Of a stretch of DNA of 40,154 nt, positions 6,735 through 15,599 are shown piece after piece. Every line of letters starts with the position of its first letter. Position 1 is the stretch's first letter. Both the position numbers and the translations under genes were made by a program. The DNA is from Actinomycetota bacterium (GTDB taxonomy: Bacteria > Actinomycetota > Actinomycetes > Nanopelagicales > Nanopelagicaceae). Where the stretch lies: NCBI GenBank assembly GCA_015660815.1, contig JACSDF010000009.1, positions 1 to 40,154 of the forward strand, given 5' to 3'. Under the pieces are notes generated by a model. It ran no database searches. It had not been told where the DNA came from and saw only the letters and a program-made list of their open reading frames with translations.

Positions 6735-7661
6735 TTGATCTCTCTTGACGTGGGCGAAGTTCTCGCCGAATTAACTAGAAACGATGTTGTGGAATCACAG
6801 CACGTGGGACATTTTGTCGCTCTAGATACTGATGGTTCAATTCTTTTACAAAGAGGTGATCCAACACAGTTAATTTATCCACGCTCATCGTATAAAGCTG
6901 TTTTGGCATCGGCAATGGTTCGCAGTGGAGTCACATTAGATCCACGTTTATTAGCCCTTACGTGTGCATCTCATTCCGGTCTTCTCATGCATCAAGAAGG
7001 TGTTTTGGAAATTTTGAGATTAGCGGGTTTAGATGAGAGCGCTCTGCAGAATGTCAAAGGCAAACCATTAGATGAAGCCGCAGCGCTAGCAACTTTCGAG
7101 CCGACGCGCCTTGCAATGAACTGCAGTGGCAAGCACGCAGGAATGCTTTTGGGTTGCTCGGTCAATGGTTGGCCCACCAGTAATTATTTAGAGCCAGCAC
7201 ATCCGCTTCAACAAGCATTCAAAAGCGAACTTGAAAACCTATCTGGTGAAAGAGTTTCACACACTGCAGTAGATGGCTGCGGTGCGCCTTTATTTTTAAT
7301 CTCCCTACTTGGATTAGCTCGTGCAATTAGAGCGATGACAATCTCCACCGACCCCGTACATCAGAGCGTTGTTGATGCTTGTAGAAATTATCCAGATATG
7401 GTTGCAGGACCAGAGCGAATGACCTCAATCTTAATGTCCCAACACCCGGGGTTATTTATGAAAAGTGGCGCAGAGTCGGTCATGGTCGCCGCCGTCGCAG
7501 ATGGTAGAAGCTTCGCATTCAAAGTAAATGATGGAGGACTACGCCCACGGAGCGTAATTTCCCTTGCAGGGCTGCGCCTTTTGGGTATAAATGCCCCTGA
7601 TACGTTAGAAAAAACCTACGGAGGCGATCACATAGTGGGCTCCATTCGCGCAACCTTCTAA
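6735..7661 (+). CDS. L-asparaginase II family protein
   Basis: The protein (308 aa from TTG 6735) belongs to the Asparaginase_II family known from Rhizobium and many Actinobacteria, unrelated to the E. coli AnsA/AnsB fold. Family segments are VESQHVGHFVALD, YPRSSYKAVLASAMV (with the Ser-x-x-Lys pair), LTCASHSG, LAMNCSGKHAGML and VDGCGAPLF. It should hydrolyse asparagine to aspartate and ammonia. TTG 6735 lies 3 bases after the nitrobindin stop; GTG 6750 is an equally plausible start that gives a typical N-terminus (MGEVLAELTRNDVVES). The divergent GlnR a few genes away could link it to nitrogen control, but no GlnR box was identified. Confidence 0.83.
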   Translation: MISLDVGEVLAELTRNDVVESQHVGHFVALDTDGSILLQRGDPTQLIYPRSSYKAVLASAMVRSGVTLDPRLLALTCASHSGLLMHQEGVLEILRLAGLDESALQNVKGKPLDEAAALATFEPTRLAMNCSGKHAGMLLGCSVNGWPTSNYLEPAHPLQQAFKSELENLSGERVSHTAVDGCGAPLFLISLLGLARAIRAMTISTDPVHQSVVDACRNYPDMVAGPERMTSILMSQHPGLFMKSGAESVMVAAVADGRSFAFKVNDGGLRPRSVISLAGLRLLGINAPDTLEKTYGGDHIVGSIRATF

Positions 7662-7668
7662 CTATCCG

Positions 7669-7674
7669 TACCCT
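7669..7674 (+). promoter_or_regulatory. Leaderless-type -10 of mshA (TACCCT, 6 nt before ATG)
   Basis: TACCCT then TAAGAA and ATG 7681, with no Shine-Dalgarno. Confidence 0.5.
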
Positions 7675-7680
7675 TAAGAA

Positions 7681-8937
7681 ATGAACGGCCGCATTGCAAC
7701 AGTAATGGTGCATACATCCCCTCTGGATCAGCCAGGAATTGGCGATGCTGGAGGTATGAATATCTACGTTCTTGAATCTGCTCAGCGCATGGCAGCCATG
7801 GGAGTTGAAGTCGATATTTTTACTCGCCGCACTGAAGCAAAATCACCAGACATTGTTGAAATCTCTAAGGGTGTAAGAGTCTGCTACTTTGATTGTGGGC
7901 ATGGCCACTTAACTAAAGAGCAGTTACCAACACACATTCTTGGACTTTCAAAAGAGTTTTTGCGCATAATCAAAGATGGTAATTACGATGCTATTCACTC
8001 CCATTATTGGATCTCTGGAAAAGTTGCAATGCCAGCGGCAGCACAATTAGGAATTCCACTCATTCATACTATGCACACAATGGCACGAGTTAAGAATCTC
8101 AATCTTGCCGAAGGCGAAAGCCCTGAACCAATGATTAGAGTCCAAGGCGAAACTCAAGTGGCAGCAGCAGCTCAAGCCCTGATTGCAAATACTGATTCAG
8201 AGGCGGCCAGTCTTGTTTCTCTTTATGATGCATGCCCAGACAATGTGCATGTAGTAAATCCCGGTGTGGATCTCTATACATTTACACCCGGTCAAGGCCG
8301 CAAAGCTGCACGTGAGTTTACTGGAACGGCCCAAGATGCATTAGTTGTAACTTTTGTCGGACGAATTCAACCGCACAAAGGCCCAGAAGTTTTAATTCGT
8401 GCAGCATCACAACTTGTTAAACACTCACCACATATGCGCCCGAGATTAATCGTCAATATTATCGGAGGCGCATCAGGTGCTAACACCGAAGAAGTTGAGC
8501 GCCTTAAAGAGTTAGCCACATGGTTGGCCATAGATGATGTTGTTCATTTTGCTCCGCCCGTGCCTCGAGCTGAACTGGTCCAGTGGTATCGCGCCGCCGA
8601 CTTGGTCTGCGTGCCCAGTTACTCTGAAAGTTTTGGCTTAGTTGCACTTGAAGCCCAAGCCTGTGGCACACCCGTTATTGCTACAGCTGTTGGTGGCTTG
8701 CGTACTGCCGTCGCCGATGGAATTTCAGGTGTTTTAGTTGACGGTCACGATCCAAAGGCATGGTCGTCGGTAATCGCGCGATTATTGCAAGAGCCACAAC
8801 GCCGAGTACTGCTTTCAATGGGAGCAATCGAGCATGCATCACACTTCGGATGGGATGCTACTGCGCGCGGTACTTTGGATATATACGATCAAGTTATTTC
8901 AGAGAATAATGCCGCTTCAAAAATATCAGGCCATTAA
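7681..8937 (+). CDS. mshA: D-inositol-3-phosphate glycosyltransferase MshA
   Basis: MshA joins GlcNAc from UDP-GlcNAc to inositol-3-phosphate, the first committed step of mycothiol synthesis. The 418-residue GT-B, GT4-family protein has the diagnostic start VHTSPLDQPGIGDAGGMNIY (donor and inositol-phosphate loop), IHSHYWISG, HTMHTMARVKN, VVNPGVDLYTFTPG, FVGRIQPHKGPEVLIRA and the C-terminal PSYSESFGLVALEAQACGTP segment with the ExxxxxxxE pattern of retaining GT4 enzymes. The stop overlaps the ybjN start by one base (TAATG). mshD is 5 kb away on the other strand, so two of the four mycothiol steps are in this window. Confidence 0.93.
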   Translation: MNGRIATVMVHTSPLDQPGIGDAGGMNIYVLESAQRMAAMGVEVDIFTRRTEAKSPDIVEISKGVRVCYFDCGHGHLTKEQLPTHILGLSKEFLRIIKDGNYDAIHSHYWISGKVAMPAAAQLGIPLIHTMHTMARVKNLNLAEGESPEPMIRVQGETQVAAAAQALIANTDSEAASLVSLYDACPDNVHVVNPGVDLYTFTPGQGRKAAREFTGTAQDALVVTFVGRIQPHKGPEVLIRAASQLVKHSPHMRPRLIVNIIGGASGANTEEVERLKELATWLAIDDVVHFAPPVPRAELVQWYRAADLVCVPSYSESFGLVALEAQACGTPVIATAVGGLRTAVADGISGVLVDGHDPKAWSSVIARLLQEPQRRVLLSMGAIEHASHFGWDATARGTLDIYDQVISENNAASKISGH

Positions 8938-9419
8938 TGGCAGCAATTGACCCACGAATCATTATTGAGGAGTTTTTAGACTCGCATGATTTGGAGTTTG
9001 AAAAAAAGAATTCTGATACTTATTTAATAACCTTACCTGGCGAGAAGAAATTGCAGACACATTGCGCCCTGATTGTTGGAACTCATTCACTGAGCATCAA
9101 CGCCTTTGTGATTAGGAGGCCAGATGATAATGAGGCCGCAGTGCATGCATGGTGTTTAGCCAAAAACGCATCTCTATATGGTGTTGCTTTTGCAATCAAC
9201 GAACTACATGACATCTTCTTAGTCGGGCGGTTACCTTTATCGGCCGTAACTGATCGCGAAATTGATCGTTTAGTTGGAGCAGTGCTTCAAGTTTCAGACT
9301 CCTCATTCAACCCGTTACTTGAACTTGGTTTTGCAAACGCTATCCGTCGAGAATGGGCTTGGCGCATCTCACGTGGCGAATCACTCGCCAATTTAGAGGC
9401 TTTTCACCATCTGGTTTAG
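8937..9419 (+). CDS. YbjN-domain protein
   Basis: A 160-residue YbjN-like (type III secretion chaperone-like fold) protein with the alternating strands LITLPGEKKLQTHCALIV and the region NELHDIFLVGRLPLSAVTD typical of the actinobacterial YbjN family. The same gene follows mshA and precedes gpm1 in M. tuberculosis (Rv0486-Rv0487-Rv0489, from memory). The function is unknown. The ATG overlaps the mshA stop by one base, so it is translationally coupled. Confidence 0.82.
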   Translation: MAAIDPRIIIEEFLDSHDLEFEKKNSDTYLITLPGEKKLQTHCALIVGTHSLSINAFVIRRPDDNEAAVHAWCLAKNASLYGVAFAINELHDIFLVGRLPLSAVTDREIDRLVGAVLQVSDSSFNPLLELGFANAIRREWAWRISRGESLANLEAFHHLV

Positions 9420-9422
9420 GAT
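9417..9422 (+). promoter_or_regulatory. -10 of gpmA (TAGGAT) overlapping the ybjN stop codon
   Basis: TAGGAT is followed by GGAGCC and ATG 9429. The first three bases are the TAG stop of ybjN. The GGAG in the spacer could also act as a short Shine-Dalgarno, so the gene may be read both from the operon and from its own leaderless start. Confidence 0.45.
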
Positions 9423-9428
9423 GGAGCC

Positions 9429-10178
9429 ATGAGCAATTTTGAATTAATCCTGCTACGTCATGGTGAATCTGAGTGGAATGCTAAGAATCTTTTCACGGGT
9501 TGGGTCGATGTAGCGCTATCGAGCAAGGGCGAAGATGAGGCCCGTAGAGGTGGCCTACTCCTCGCCGAGCGAGATCTCCTTCCCGACTTACTCCACACAT
9601 CTTTACTGCGTCGGGCAATCCACACATCACAATTGGCTTTAGATGCGTGCGAACGGCATTGGATACCAGTGCAGCGCTCTTGGCGCTTAAATGAACGCCA
9701 CTATGGTGCCCTGCAGGGAAAAGATAAGGCCCAAACCTTGGCACAGTATGGTGAGGCGCAGTTCCAACTGTGGCGCCGCTCATTTGATGTTCCACCTCCA
9801 CCAATTGATGACAATGATGAGTTTTCACAGAGCAATGATCCACGTTATGCAGGGATTACAGCGCCGAAGACTGAGTGTTTAAAAGATGTTATCGATCGAA
9901 TGTTGCCCTATTGGCATGAATCCATAGTTCCAGATTTGAAACGTGGAAAGCGTGTTCTTGTCACTGCACATGGAAACTCTCTTCGAGCTCTTGTAAAGCA
10001 TTTAGATGGAATCAGCGATGCCGATATTGCTGGACTCAATATTCCAACAGGAATCCCTTTGTACTACAAACTCAACTCCGATTTAACACCAGTCACTAAA
10101 GGTGGAGAGTATTTAGATCCAACTGCAGCCAAAGATGCAATTGCAGCAGTTGCAAATCAAGGAAAACGAGAAAATTAG
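9429..10178 (+). CDS. gpmA: 2,3-bisphosphoglycerate-dependent phosphoglycerate mutase
   Basis: This 249-residue glycolytic enzyme interconverts 3- and 2-phosphoglycerate. It shows the histidine-phosphatase signature [10 protein letters not shown] with the phosphorylated His11, the family segment [27 protein letters not shown] (acid residue and substrate loop), and the second catalytic histidine H181 in [15 protein letters not shown]. Length and motifs match E. coli GpmA. It closes the mshA-ybjN-gpmA run. Its stop codon overlaps the stop codon of the convergent lipoprotein gene. Confidence 0.95.
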   Translation: MSNFELILLRHGESEWNAKNLFTGWVDVALSSKGEDEARRGGLLLAERDLLPDLLHTSLLRRAIHTSQLALDACERHWIPVQRSWRLNERHYGALQGKDKAQTLAQYGEAQFQLWRRSFDVPPPPIDDNDEFSQSNDPRYAGITAPKTECLKDVIDRMLPYWHESIVPDLKRGKRVLVTAHGNSLRALVKHLDGISDADIAGLNIPTGIPLYYKLNSDLTPVTKGGEYLDPTAAKDAIAAVANQGKREN

Positions 10179-10651
10179 GCGGTAACGCCTGCAAAATCAT
10201 CGCGCTGGTCTCGAACAATTGCCAAAACAGTGATTTCACCTGCGCGAGCGAAAAACATTGTTACCGGAACATGTTGTCCAGCTTTCACATTAAGCCCTGG
10301 GACAATTGCTTTTGCATTTGCGCTATCACCTTCGAAATAAATAGGTGAGTTTTGAGGTAGAGAGTTTGTTCCTGTTACCGTTGCAACAACTCCATTTACT
10401 GCAACTCCAAGAAGTGCATCCTCGGCGGCCAAAGAGTTAATAACAGTTCCAACAAGAACTCCCGTGCCATCTGCAGTTTCAACGACAACAATATTGACTA
10501 GCTTGATGAGATTGCCGTTAGTTGAAATCGAAGCTTCAACGCCATCAGTCACCTGTTTCATTTCGCGTGTGGATGCATTTAAGCCTGCCCCACATGCAGT
10601 TAGTGAGAGAACGAGAGTTAAAGTCAAGAGTGCAATTCCAGTGCGGCGCAT
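10175..10651 (-). CDS. LpqE-like lipoprotein
   Basis: A 158-residue protein with a lipoprotein signal peptide: MRRTG, a hydrophobic core, then lipobox LTAC with Cys20 as the lipid-bearing residue. The mature part is a beta-rich, Val/Ala/Gly-rich domain resembling mycobacterial LpqE. Position supports this: in M. tuberculosis lpqE is divergent from carD-ispD-ispF-cysS, the same order as here (from memory). The function is not known; a copper-chaperone-like fold has been suggested for related proteins, but no Met/His metal motif is obvious. Its stop overlaps that of gpmA, so no terminator separates them. Confidence 0.72.
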   Translation of the reverse strand: MRRTGIALLTLTLVLSLTACGAGLNASTREMKQVTDGVEASISTNGNLIKLVNIVVVETADGTGVLVGTVINSLAAEDALLGVAVNGVVATVTGTNSLPQNSPIYFEGDSANAKAIVPGLNVKAGQHVPVTMFFARAGEITVLAIVRDQRDDFAGVTA

Positions 10652-10715
10652 GGGGCATATTCTCTCACATGAAATTAGTAGTGAAATACACTGGTTTTGC
10701 GCTTACAGTGACGTG

Positions 10716-10744
10716 GTGACTCGTATCTGAATCGCTGGTACAAT
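10716..10744 (+). promoter_or_regulatory. Promoter of carD
   Basis: GTGACT (10716-10721) and TACAAT (10739-10744) are separated by 17 bp. Transcription would begin near 10751, leaving a short leader with GAAGGG just before ATG 10768. The rest of the 116-bp gap to the divergent lipoprotein gene shows nothing else. Confidence 0.5.
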
Positions 10745-10767
10745 TGTCCTCTAGCGAAGGGCAACAC

Positions 10768-11250
10768 ATGACATTTAAGGTCGGCGAAACCGTTGTTTAT
10801 CCCCATCACGGAGCAGCTCTTATAGAAGCAATTGAGATGCGAGTGATCAAAGGTGAAGAAAAGACCTATCTAGTGTTGAAAATCGCGCAGGGAGATCTCA
10901 CTGTTCGAGTACCTGCAGAGAACGTAGATCTAGTTGGAGTTCGTGATGTTGTTGACTCTGCCGGCTTAGATCGAGTATTTAATGTTCTACGCCAGCCATA
11001 CACTGAAGAGCCAACTAACTGGTCGCGTCGCTACAAAGCCAATCTTGAAAAATTAGCATCAGGTGATGTTATTAAAGTTGCTGAAGTGGTCCGTGATTTG
11101 TACCGTCGCGATTTGGACCGAGGCCTATCAGCCGGTGAAAAGCGCATGCTCGCCAAGGCGAAGCAGATTCTTATCTCAGAGCTTGCTCTTGCCGAGCGAA
11201 CCGATGAGGAGAAAGCTGCAACGATCCTTGACGAGGTTCTCGCTTCATAA
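10768..11250 (+). CDS. carD: CarD-type RNA polymerase-binding transcription factor
   Basis: CarD binds the RNA polymerase beta subunit and promoter DNA, stabilising open complexes; it is essential in mycobacteria. The 160-residue protein has the N-terminal Tudor-like interaction domain ([20 protein letters not shown], 1-55) and a helical DNA-binding domain with the conserved tryptophan W85 in [18 protein letters not shown] 10768 was chosen because it gives the standard CarD N-terminus and follows GAAGGG; a TTG at 10744 would coincide with the -10. It heads carD-ispDF-cysS-rlmB, a conserved actinobacterial order. Confidence 0.94.
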   Translation: MTFKVGETVVYPHHGAALIEAIEMRVIKGEEKTYLVLKIAQGDLTVRVPAENVDLVGVRDVVDSAGLDRVFNVLRQPYTEEPTNWSRRYKANLEKLASGDVIKVAEVVRDLYRRDLDRGLSAGEKRMLAKAKQILISELALAERTDEEKAATILDEVLAS

Positions 11251-11255
11251 TTTAA

Positions 11256-12374
11256 ATGTCTGTAAGCGCCATCATCGCTGCCGCTGGCAGTGGTGAACGA
11301 TTCGGTGCAGGCTTTCCAAAGGCATTAATTCAATTAGGTGATCGCACCCTCTTAGAGCATGCCGTTGCATGCCTCGCCCCAATCGCAGATCAGATAATCA
11401 TTTCGGCTCCCGCGGGCTTTGAAGCCCAGATTAGTGAGCTAGTGGGCGAAGGAGTCGATGTTGTTACTGGTGGCGCTACACGTTCGGCTAGCGTCCGTAA
11501 TGCATTGGCAATAACAACTGGAGATTACGTTCTGGTTCATGACGCCGCACGTGCCTTGGCGACGAGTGATTTAGCCCAACGAATAGTTGCAGCTTTGAAG
11601 AATGGCGAGAGCGCGGTTATTCCGGCCATTGCAGTAATTGACACCGTTAAAGTAATTAATGCCGATGGCTATGTTGCATCAACTCCTGATCGGCGCTCAC
11701 TTGTAAGCGTTCAGACCCCACAAGGCTTCACAACAAGCGCGCTTCGTCAAGCACATGCCGCACATGCAGATGCAACCGATGATGCTGCTCTAATTGAAAA
11801 CGGTGGCGGCAGAGTAAAGGTCATTGAGGGCGAAGCTCGCGCACTTAAAATTACAACACAGGCAGATTTGCATACGGCACTGGCTTTTCTTGGGTTTAAT
11901 TCTACGTATCGAACAGGTGTTGGCATCGATGCCCACGCATTTGGAATTGGCCGAGCACTGTGGCTAGCTGGGTTGCATTGGCCCGATGAAATTGGAGTCG
12001 ATGGCCATTCCGATGGAGATGTTGCAGCTCATGCAATGTGTGATGCGATTTTGGCAGCAACACAACTCGGCGATTTAGGAAGCAATTTTGGCGTCGATCG
12101 CCCAGAGTATGCAGGTGCATCTGGCGTTCAACTTCTTGAAGAAACGCTTTTAAAGATTACAGAAGCTGGATATTTTATTTCTAATGTAACGGTTCAAGTA
12201 ATCGGGAATCGCCCGAAAATAGGTAAGCGACGAGCAGAAGCAGTGAGTATTCTTTCGCAAGCCCTTGGTGGGGCCGACGTTTCATTATCTGCAACAACAA
12301 CCGACGGCATGGGCCTGACAGGCGAGGGCAAAGGTATCGGCGCAATAGCCTCGGCTCTTGTTTTCAAGCAGTAG
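11256..12374 (+). CDS. ispDF: Bifunctional IspD/IspF isoprenoid enzyme
   Basis: A fused MEP-pathway enzyme of 372 residues. IspD (about 1-212) forms CDP-ME from MEP and [23 protein letters not shown] (CTP loop), VHDAARAL and VQTPQGF. IspF (about 217-372) forms the cyclic diphosphate: metal ligands D225 and H227 in GIDAHAF, then [28 protein letters not shown] and [16 protein letters not shown]. The IspE step in between is not in the window. ATG 11256 lies 5 bases after the carD stop with no ribosome site. Separate ispD and ispF genes are found at this place in M. tuberculosis. Confidence 0.94.
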   Translation: MSVSAIIAAAGSGERFGAGFPKALIQLGDRTLLEHAVACLAPIADQIIISAPAGFEAQISELVGEGVDVVTGGATRSASVRNALAITTGDYVLVHDAARALATSDLAQRIVAALKNGESAVIPAIAVIDTVKVINADGYVASTPDRRSLVSVQTPQGFTTSALRQAHAAHADATDDAALIENGGGRVKVIEGEARALKITTQADLHTALAFLGFNSTYRTGVGIDAHAFGIGRALWLAGLHWPDEIGVDGHSDGDVAAHAMCDAILAATQLGDLGSNFGVDRPEYAGASGVQLLEETLLKITEAGYFISNVTVQVIGNRPKIGKRRAEAVSILSQALGGADVSLSATTTDGMGLTGEGKGIGAIASALVFKQ

Positions 12375-12377
12375 AAT
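12372..12377 (+). promoter_or_regulatory. -10 of cysS (TAGAAT) overlapping the ispDF stop codon
   Basis: TAGAAT is followed by CACACA and ATG 12384. The TAG is the ispDF stop. There is no Shine-Dalgarno, which points to a leaderless cysS transcript inside the operon. Confidence 0.5.
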
Positions 12378-12383
12378 CACACA

Positions 12384-13781
12384 ATGCCAAGCCTGAACTT
12401 GTATGACACCGCTACACGCGAGGTTGGCGTTTTCACTCCCCTTGTAAAGGGTGAAGTTTCAATCTATGTCTGTGGTGCAACGGTGCAGTCCTCACCGCAT
12501 ATTGGACATATTAGAAGCGCGATAAATTTCGACATTTTACGTCGCTGGCTTACAAAAAACGGCTATACAGTAACGTTGATCCGAAACGTCACAGACATAG
12601 AGGACAAAGTTTTACAGAAGGCCTTGCAAGAAAAAACTCATTGGTGGGAACTTGCGATGAAGTATGAACGTGAGTTTACGGCGGCTTTTTCTGCAGTTAA
12701 TGTTATTCCACCAACGTACGAACCCCGTGCCACTGGCCATATCACTCAGATGATTCAATTAATGCAGATTCTTATTGAAAATGGCTCGGCATATGCCCCT
12801 GGAAACGGTGATGTCTACATAGAAGTCCGGCGATTAAAACACTACTTAACTCTCTCCGGTCAACGTATTGATGATTTACAACCTGCAGCTGACACCGATG
12901 AAACATATAAAAAAGATCCGCGCGATTTTGCTTTATGGAAGGCGGCAAAACCTGGCGAACCATCATGGCCAACACCTTGGGGTGCAGGTCGCCCAGGTTG
13001 GCACTTAGAGTGCTCGGCAATGGCATTTGAATATCTCGGCGAAAGCTTTGATATTCACGGTGGCGGATTAGATTTAATTTTCCCTCACCATGAAAATGAG
13101 AAGGCTCAATCTGAGGCGGCTGGGTATGGATTTGCTCAGCGCTGGTTACATAATGCGTGGGTTACGCAATCTGGTGAAAAAATGAGTAAGTCGCTAGGTA
13201 ACTCACTTCTTGTCGAAGTTATTTTAGAGCGAGTGCGTGGAATTGAACTTCGATGGTACTTAGGCAGCGCGCATTACCGTTCAATGCTCGAGTACTCAGA
13301 AGCAGCACTCGATGAATCTGCCGTAGCATTTCGCAGAATAGAAAGTTTCTTGAAGCGGGCCACACAAATTACTGGCTCACAGATAGAGGGCACTATTAGC
13401 TCCGAGTTTGAAGCTGCGATGAATGATGACTTAGCAGTTCCGGCGGCACTTGCAACAATTTCAGAAAACTTACGACGTGGAAATCAATCAATTACCGATG
13501 GTGATATTCCGATGATTACTAAGAATGCCGGTGAAATCCGCGGCGCATTGCAGATCTTGGGCTGCGATCCCTTTGATTCACACTTTGCCGGCGGCAGTTC
13601 ATCCGAGCTCAGAGATGTTATGGATGGTGTGATTTCGTTGGCACTTCAAGAGCGCGCCTCAGCGCGTGACCGCAAGGATTTTTTAACCTCCGATGCTATC
13701 CGTGATGGGTTGCTTGCTTTAGGAATTACAATTGAGGACACCGCACAAGGGCCACGCTGGTCGATTATGGAAAAGAGTTAA
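12384..13781 (+). CDS. cysS: Cysteinyl-tRNA synthetase
   Basis: This 465-residue class Ia synthetase charges tRNA-Cys. The HIGH motif is HIGH at 39-42 ([10 protein letters not shown]), the KMSKS motif is at 266-270, and zinc ligands are C30 (YVCGATVQ), the cysteine of WHLECSAM and the histidine/glutamate of [10 protein letters not shown]. The DALR-type anticodon-binding helices fill the last 120 residues. It matches M. tuberculosis CysS segment by segment (for example [11 protein letters not shown] and EPSWPTPWG). MshC, the related mycothiol ligase, was excluded because CysS-specific length and segments fit and the gene sits in the carD-ispD-cysS cluster. Confidence 0.96.
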   Translation: MPSLNLYDTATREVGVFTPLVKGEVSIYVCGATVQSSPHIGHIRSAINFDILRRWLTKNGYTVTLIRNVTDIEDKVLQKALQEKTHWWELAMKYEREFTAAFSAVNVIPPTYEPRATGHITQMIQLMQILIENGSAYAPGNGDVYIEVRRLKHYLTLSGQRIDDLQPAADTDETYKKDPRDFALWKAAKPGEPSWPTPWGAGRPGWHLECSAMAFEYLGESFDIHGGGLDLIFPHHENEKAQSEAAGYGFAQRWLHNAWVTQSGEKMSKSLGNSLLVEVILERVRGIELRWYLGSAHYRSMLEYSEAALDESAVAFRRIESFLKRATQITGSQIEGTISSEFEAAMNDDLAVPAALATISENLRRGNQSITDGDIPMITKNAGEIRGALQILGCDPFDSHFAGGSSSELRDVMDGVISLALQERASARDRKDFLTSDAIRDGLLALGITIEDTAQGPRWSIMEKS

Positions 13782-13783
13782 TA

Positions 13784-14785
13784 ATGGCCGGTAATTCATC
13801 CCGTAAGGGCGCAATCCGTGCCTCAAAAAAAGGACCGACCGGCGGAACCGGTGGGAAAAATAAAAAGCGTCTAACGGGAAAAGGTCCGACTCCTAAGGCA
13901 GAGGATCGTCCATATCACGCGGCGGCAAAGCGCAAGAAAGCCGTGGCTAAAAAGAGTTCAAGTAAAACTACAGCTCGTGGTGCGGGCACAGTGACAACGG
14001 GCAGAAGTGATGGCAAGGAGATTAGACCAGCGCGTGCACCGCGAGGAGATCGTCCACGAGGTGAAATTGTTGCAGGGCGCAATGCAGTTTTAGAGGCGCT
14101 TCGCGAGAGCGTCCCATCGACCGAACTATTGGTGGCACGAAGTATTGAAGTAGACGATCGCGTAGCTGAGTCCTTGAAGTTAGCGCTTCACTTAGGTTTA
14201 CCAATTCGTGAGGCCCATCGCGCAGAGGTAGAAGGAATATCACCCAATAGCCAGGGAATCATTCTCGCAATAAAGCCGTATCAGTACTCAAGCTTTGAAG
14301 AGATTATGCAACGAGCAAAGTATCCAGCGCTCGTGGTCGCATTGGATGGAGTAACTGATCCACGAAACTTAGGTGCAATTATTCGTAGTGCAGCGGCCTT
14401 TGGGGCAGCAGGTGTGATCATGACTGAGCGTCGCGCAGCATCTATGACGGCATCGGCGTGGAAATCATCGGCTGGGGCAGCGGCGCGCTTGCCGATTGCA
14501 CAGGTAACAAATCTCGCACGCACAATCGATGCCGCCAAAAAAGAAGGACTTTTCGTCGTCGGCCTAGATGGAGAGTCTGATGAGTTAATTAGTTCGATGA
14601 AGATTGCAGCAGAAGCAATCATGATTGTCGTAGGTAGCGAAGGCAAAGGTCTAGCGCGCTTAACACGCGAAAAATGCGACCTTGTGATTTCCATTCCTAT
14701 TAGCGCAACCACTGAATCACTCAATGCAAGTGTTGCAACGGCAATCGCACTTTTCTTCGTGGATCAGGCTCGCCGAAAGGCCTAA
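13784..14785 (+). CDS. rlmB: 23S rRNA (guanosine-2'-O-)-methyltransferase, SpoU/RlmB type
   Basis: A SPOUT methyltransferase of 333 residues. Residues 1-90 are a Lys/Arg/Gly/Ser-rich basic tail (repeated KKGP, KKRL, KRKKAV patches), probably rRNA-binding and disordered. The substrate-binding domain starts at GEIVAGRNAVLEAL (about 90), followed by the catalytic domain with VALDGVTDPRNLGAIIRSAAAFGAAGV (motif 1), VVGSEGKGL (motif 2) and ISIPISATTESLNASVATAIAL (motif 3, the AdoMet knot). It starts 2 bases after the cysS stop. Exact target base (G2251 or another) is inferred from the family. Confidence 0.9.
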   Translation: MAGNSSRKGAIRASKKGPTGGTGGKNKKRLTGKGPTPKAEDRPYHAAAKRKKAVAKKSSSKTTARGAGTVTTGRSDGKEIRPARAPRGDRPRGEIVAGRNAVLEALRESVPSTELLVARSIEVDDRVAESLKLALHLGLPIREAHRAEVEGISPNSQGIILAIKPYQYSSFEEIMQRAKYPALVVALDGVTDPRNLGAIIRSAAAFGAAGVIMTERRAASMTASAWKSSAGAAARLPIAQVTNLARTIDAAKKEGLFVVGLDGESDELISSMKIAAEAIMIVVGSEGKGLARLTREKCDLVISIPISATTESLNASVATAIALFFVDQARRKA

Positions 14786-14790
14786 TAACC

Positions 14791-15579
14791 GTGGTTTATT
14801 CGCGTTTTATAGCGCTAGGCGACTCGTACACCGAGGGCATGTGTGATGAAAAAAAGTATGGTCACTATCGAGGTTGGGCAGATCGCGTTGCAGATGTCAT
14901 GGCGAAATTCCACCCAGATTTTACTTATGCCAATTTAGCAGTCCGAGGAAAACTTGTGCGCCAAGTTGTAGATGAGCAGATTGAAGCGGCGATTTCACAA
15001 GTCAGCGGTCCTGAGACGCTTTTGTCTTTTCACGCTGGGGCAAATGATGTGATTAGACCTGGTTACAAACCAGAGTTAGTGCTTACCTTGTACTCCGATG
15101 CAGTAAGGCGGTTGGCGGCATCTGGTGCCACCATAATGTTATTTACAGTTTTAGAAAAAACCGGAAACACTGGGCGATCGGCAAAAATGTGGGAGAAACG
15201 CTTTGGTGAATTCAATCGGAATGTTCGAGCTGTGGGTTTTGAAGTTGGTGCAATAATCGCAGATGCAAACGAAGAAGCGGCATTTAGCGACCGACGCTTT
15301 TTGGCATTTGACCGTCTACATTTAAATGCGAAGGGTCACGAGCGAGTTGCTCAGGCGGTCCTTGAGCTTATTAATCTACCTTTTGATGCGAGATGGCGCG
15401 ATCACCTTCCGCCAGCAAGAAAAAAACCAAAGATTATCCGTGCCATGATTACTTCACTGTGGTTTATTACTTTTGCGCTACCTTGGATGTGGCGGCGCGC
15501 AAGGGGTAAATCATCTGGAGATGGTAGAAGCTGCAAATATCCAATTGCAATTCATTGGCCACTTTCACACTTGGATTAA
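14791..15579 (+). CDS. SGNH/GDSL-family hydrolase
   Basis: The 262-residue protein has the SGNH blocks: RFIALGDSYTEG (nucleophile Ser), a conserved Gly-region, FHAGANDVIRPG (Asn block) and DRLHLNAKGHERVAQ (catalytic Asp and His). Members are esterases, lipases or deacetylases; the substrate is not predictable. There is no signal peptide, so it is likely cytoplasmic, although residues about 225-240 (ITSLWFITFALPWMWRRARG) form a hydrophobic patch that could touch the membrane. GTG 14791 is used because it starts 5 bases after the rlmB stop and directly before the GDSY strand. The last 20 residues look like a divergent tail. It is convergent with lacZ. Confidence 0.82.
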   Translation: MVYSRFIALGDSYTEGMCDEKKYGHYRGWADRVADVMAKFHPDFTYANLAVRGKLVRQVVDEQIEAAISQVSGPETLLSFHAGANDVIRPGYKPELVLTLYSDAVRRLAASGATIMLFTVLEKTGNTGRSAKMWEKRFGEFNRNVRAVGFEVGAIIADANEEAAFSDRRFLAFDRLHLNAKGHERVAQAVLELINLPFDARWRDHLPPARKKPKIIRAMITSLWFITFALPWMWRRARGKSSGDGRSCKYPIAIHWPLSHLD

Positions 15580-15599
15580 TTTGTAAGGGATTAATTACT

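Noticed and set aside
14281-14724. A 147-residue open frame on the minus strand inside rlmB
   Set aside because: It is an antisense shadow of the methyltransferase domain without promoter, ribosome site or recognisable motif.
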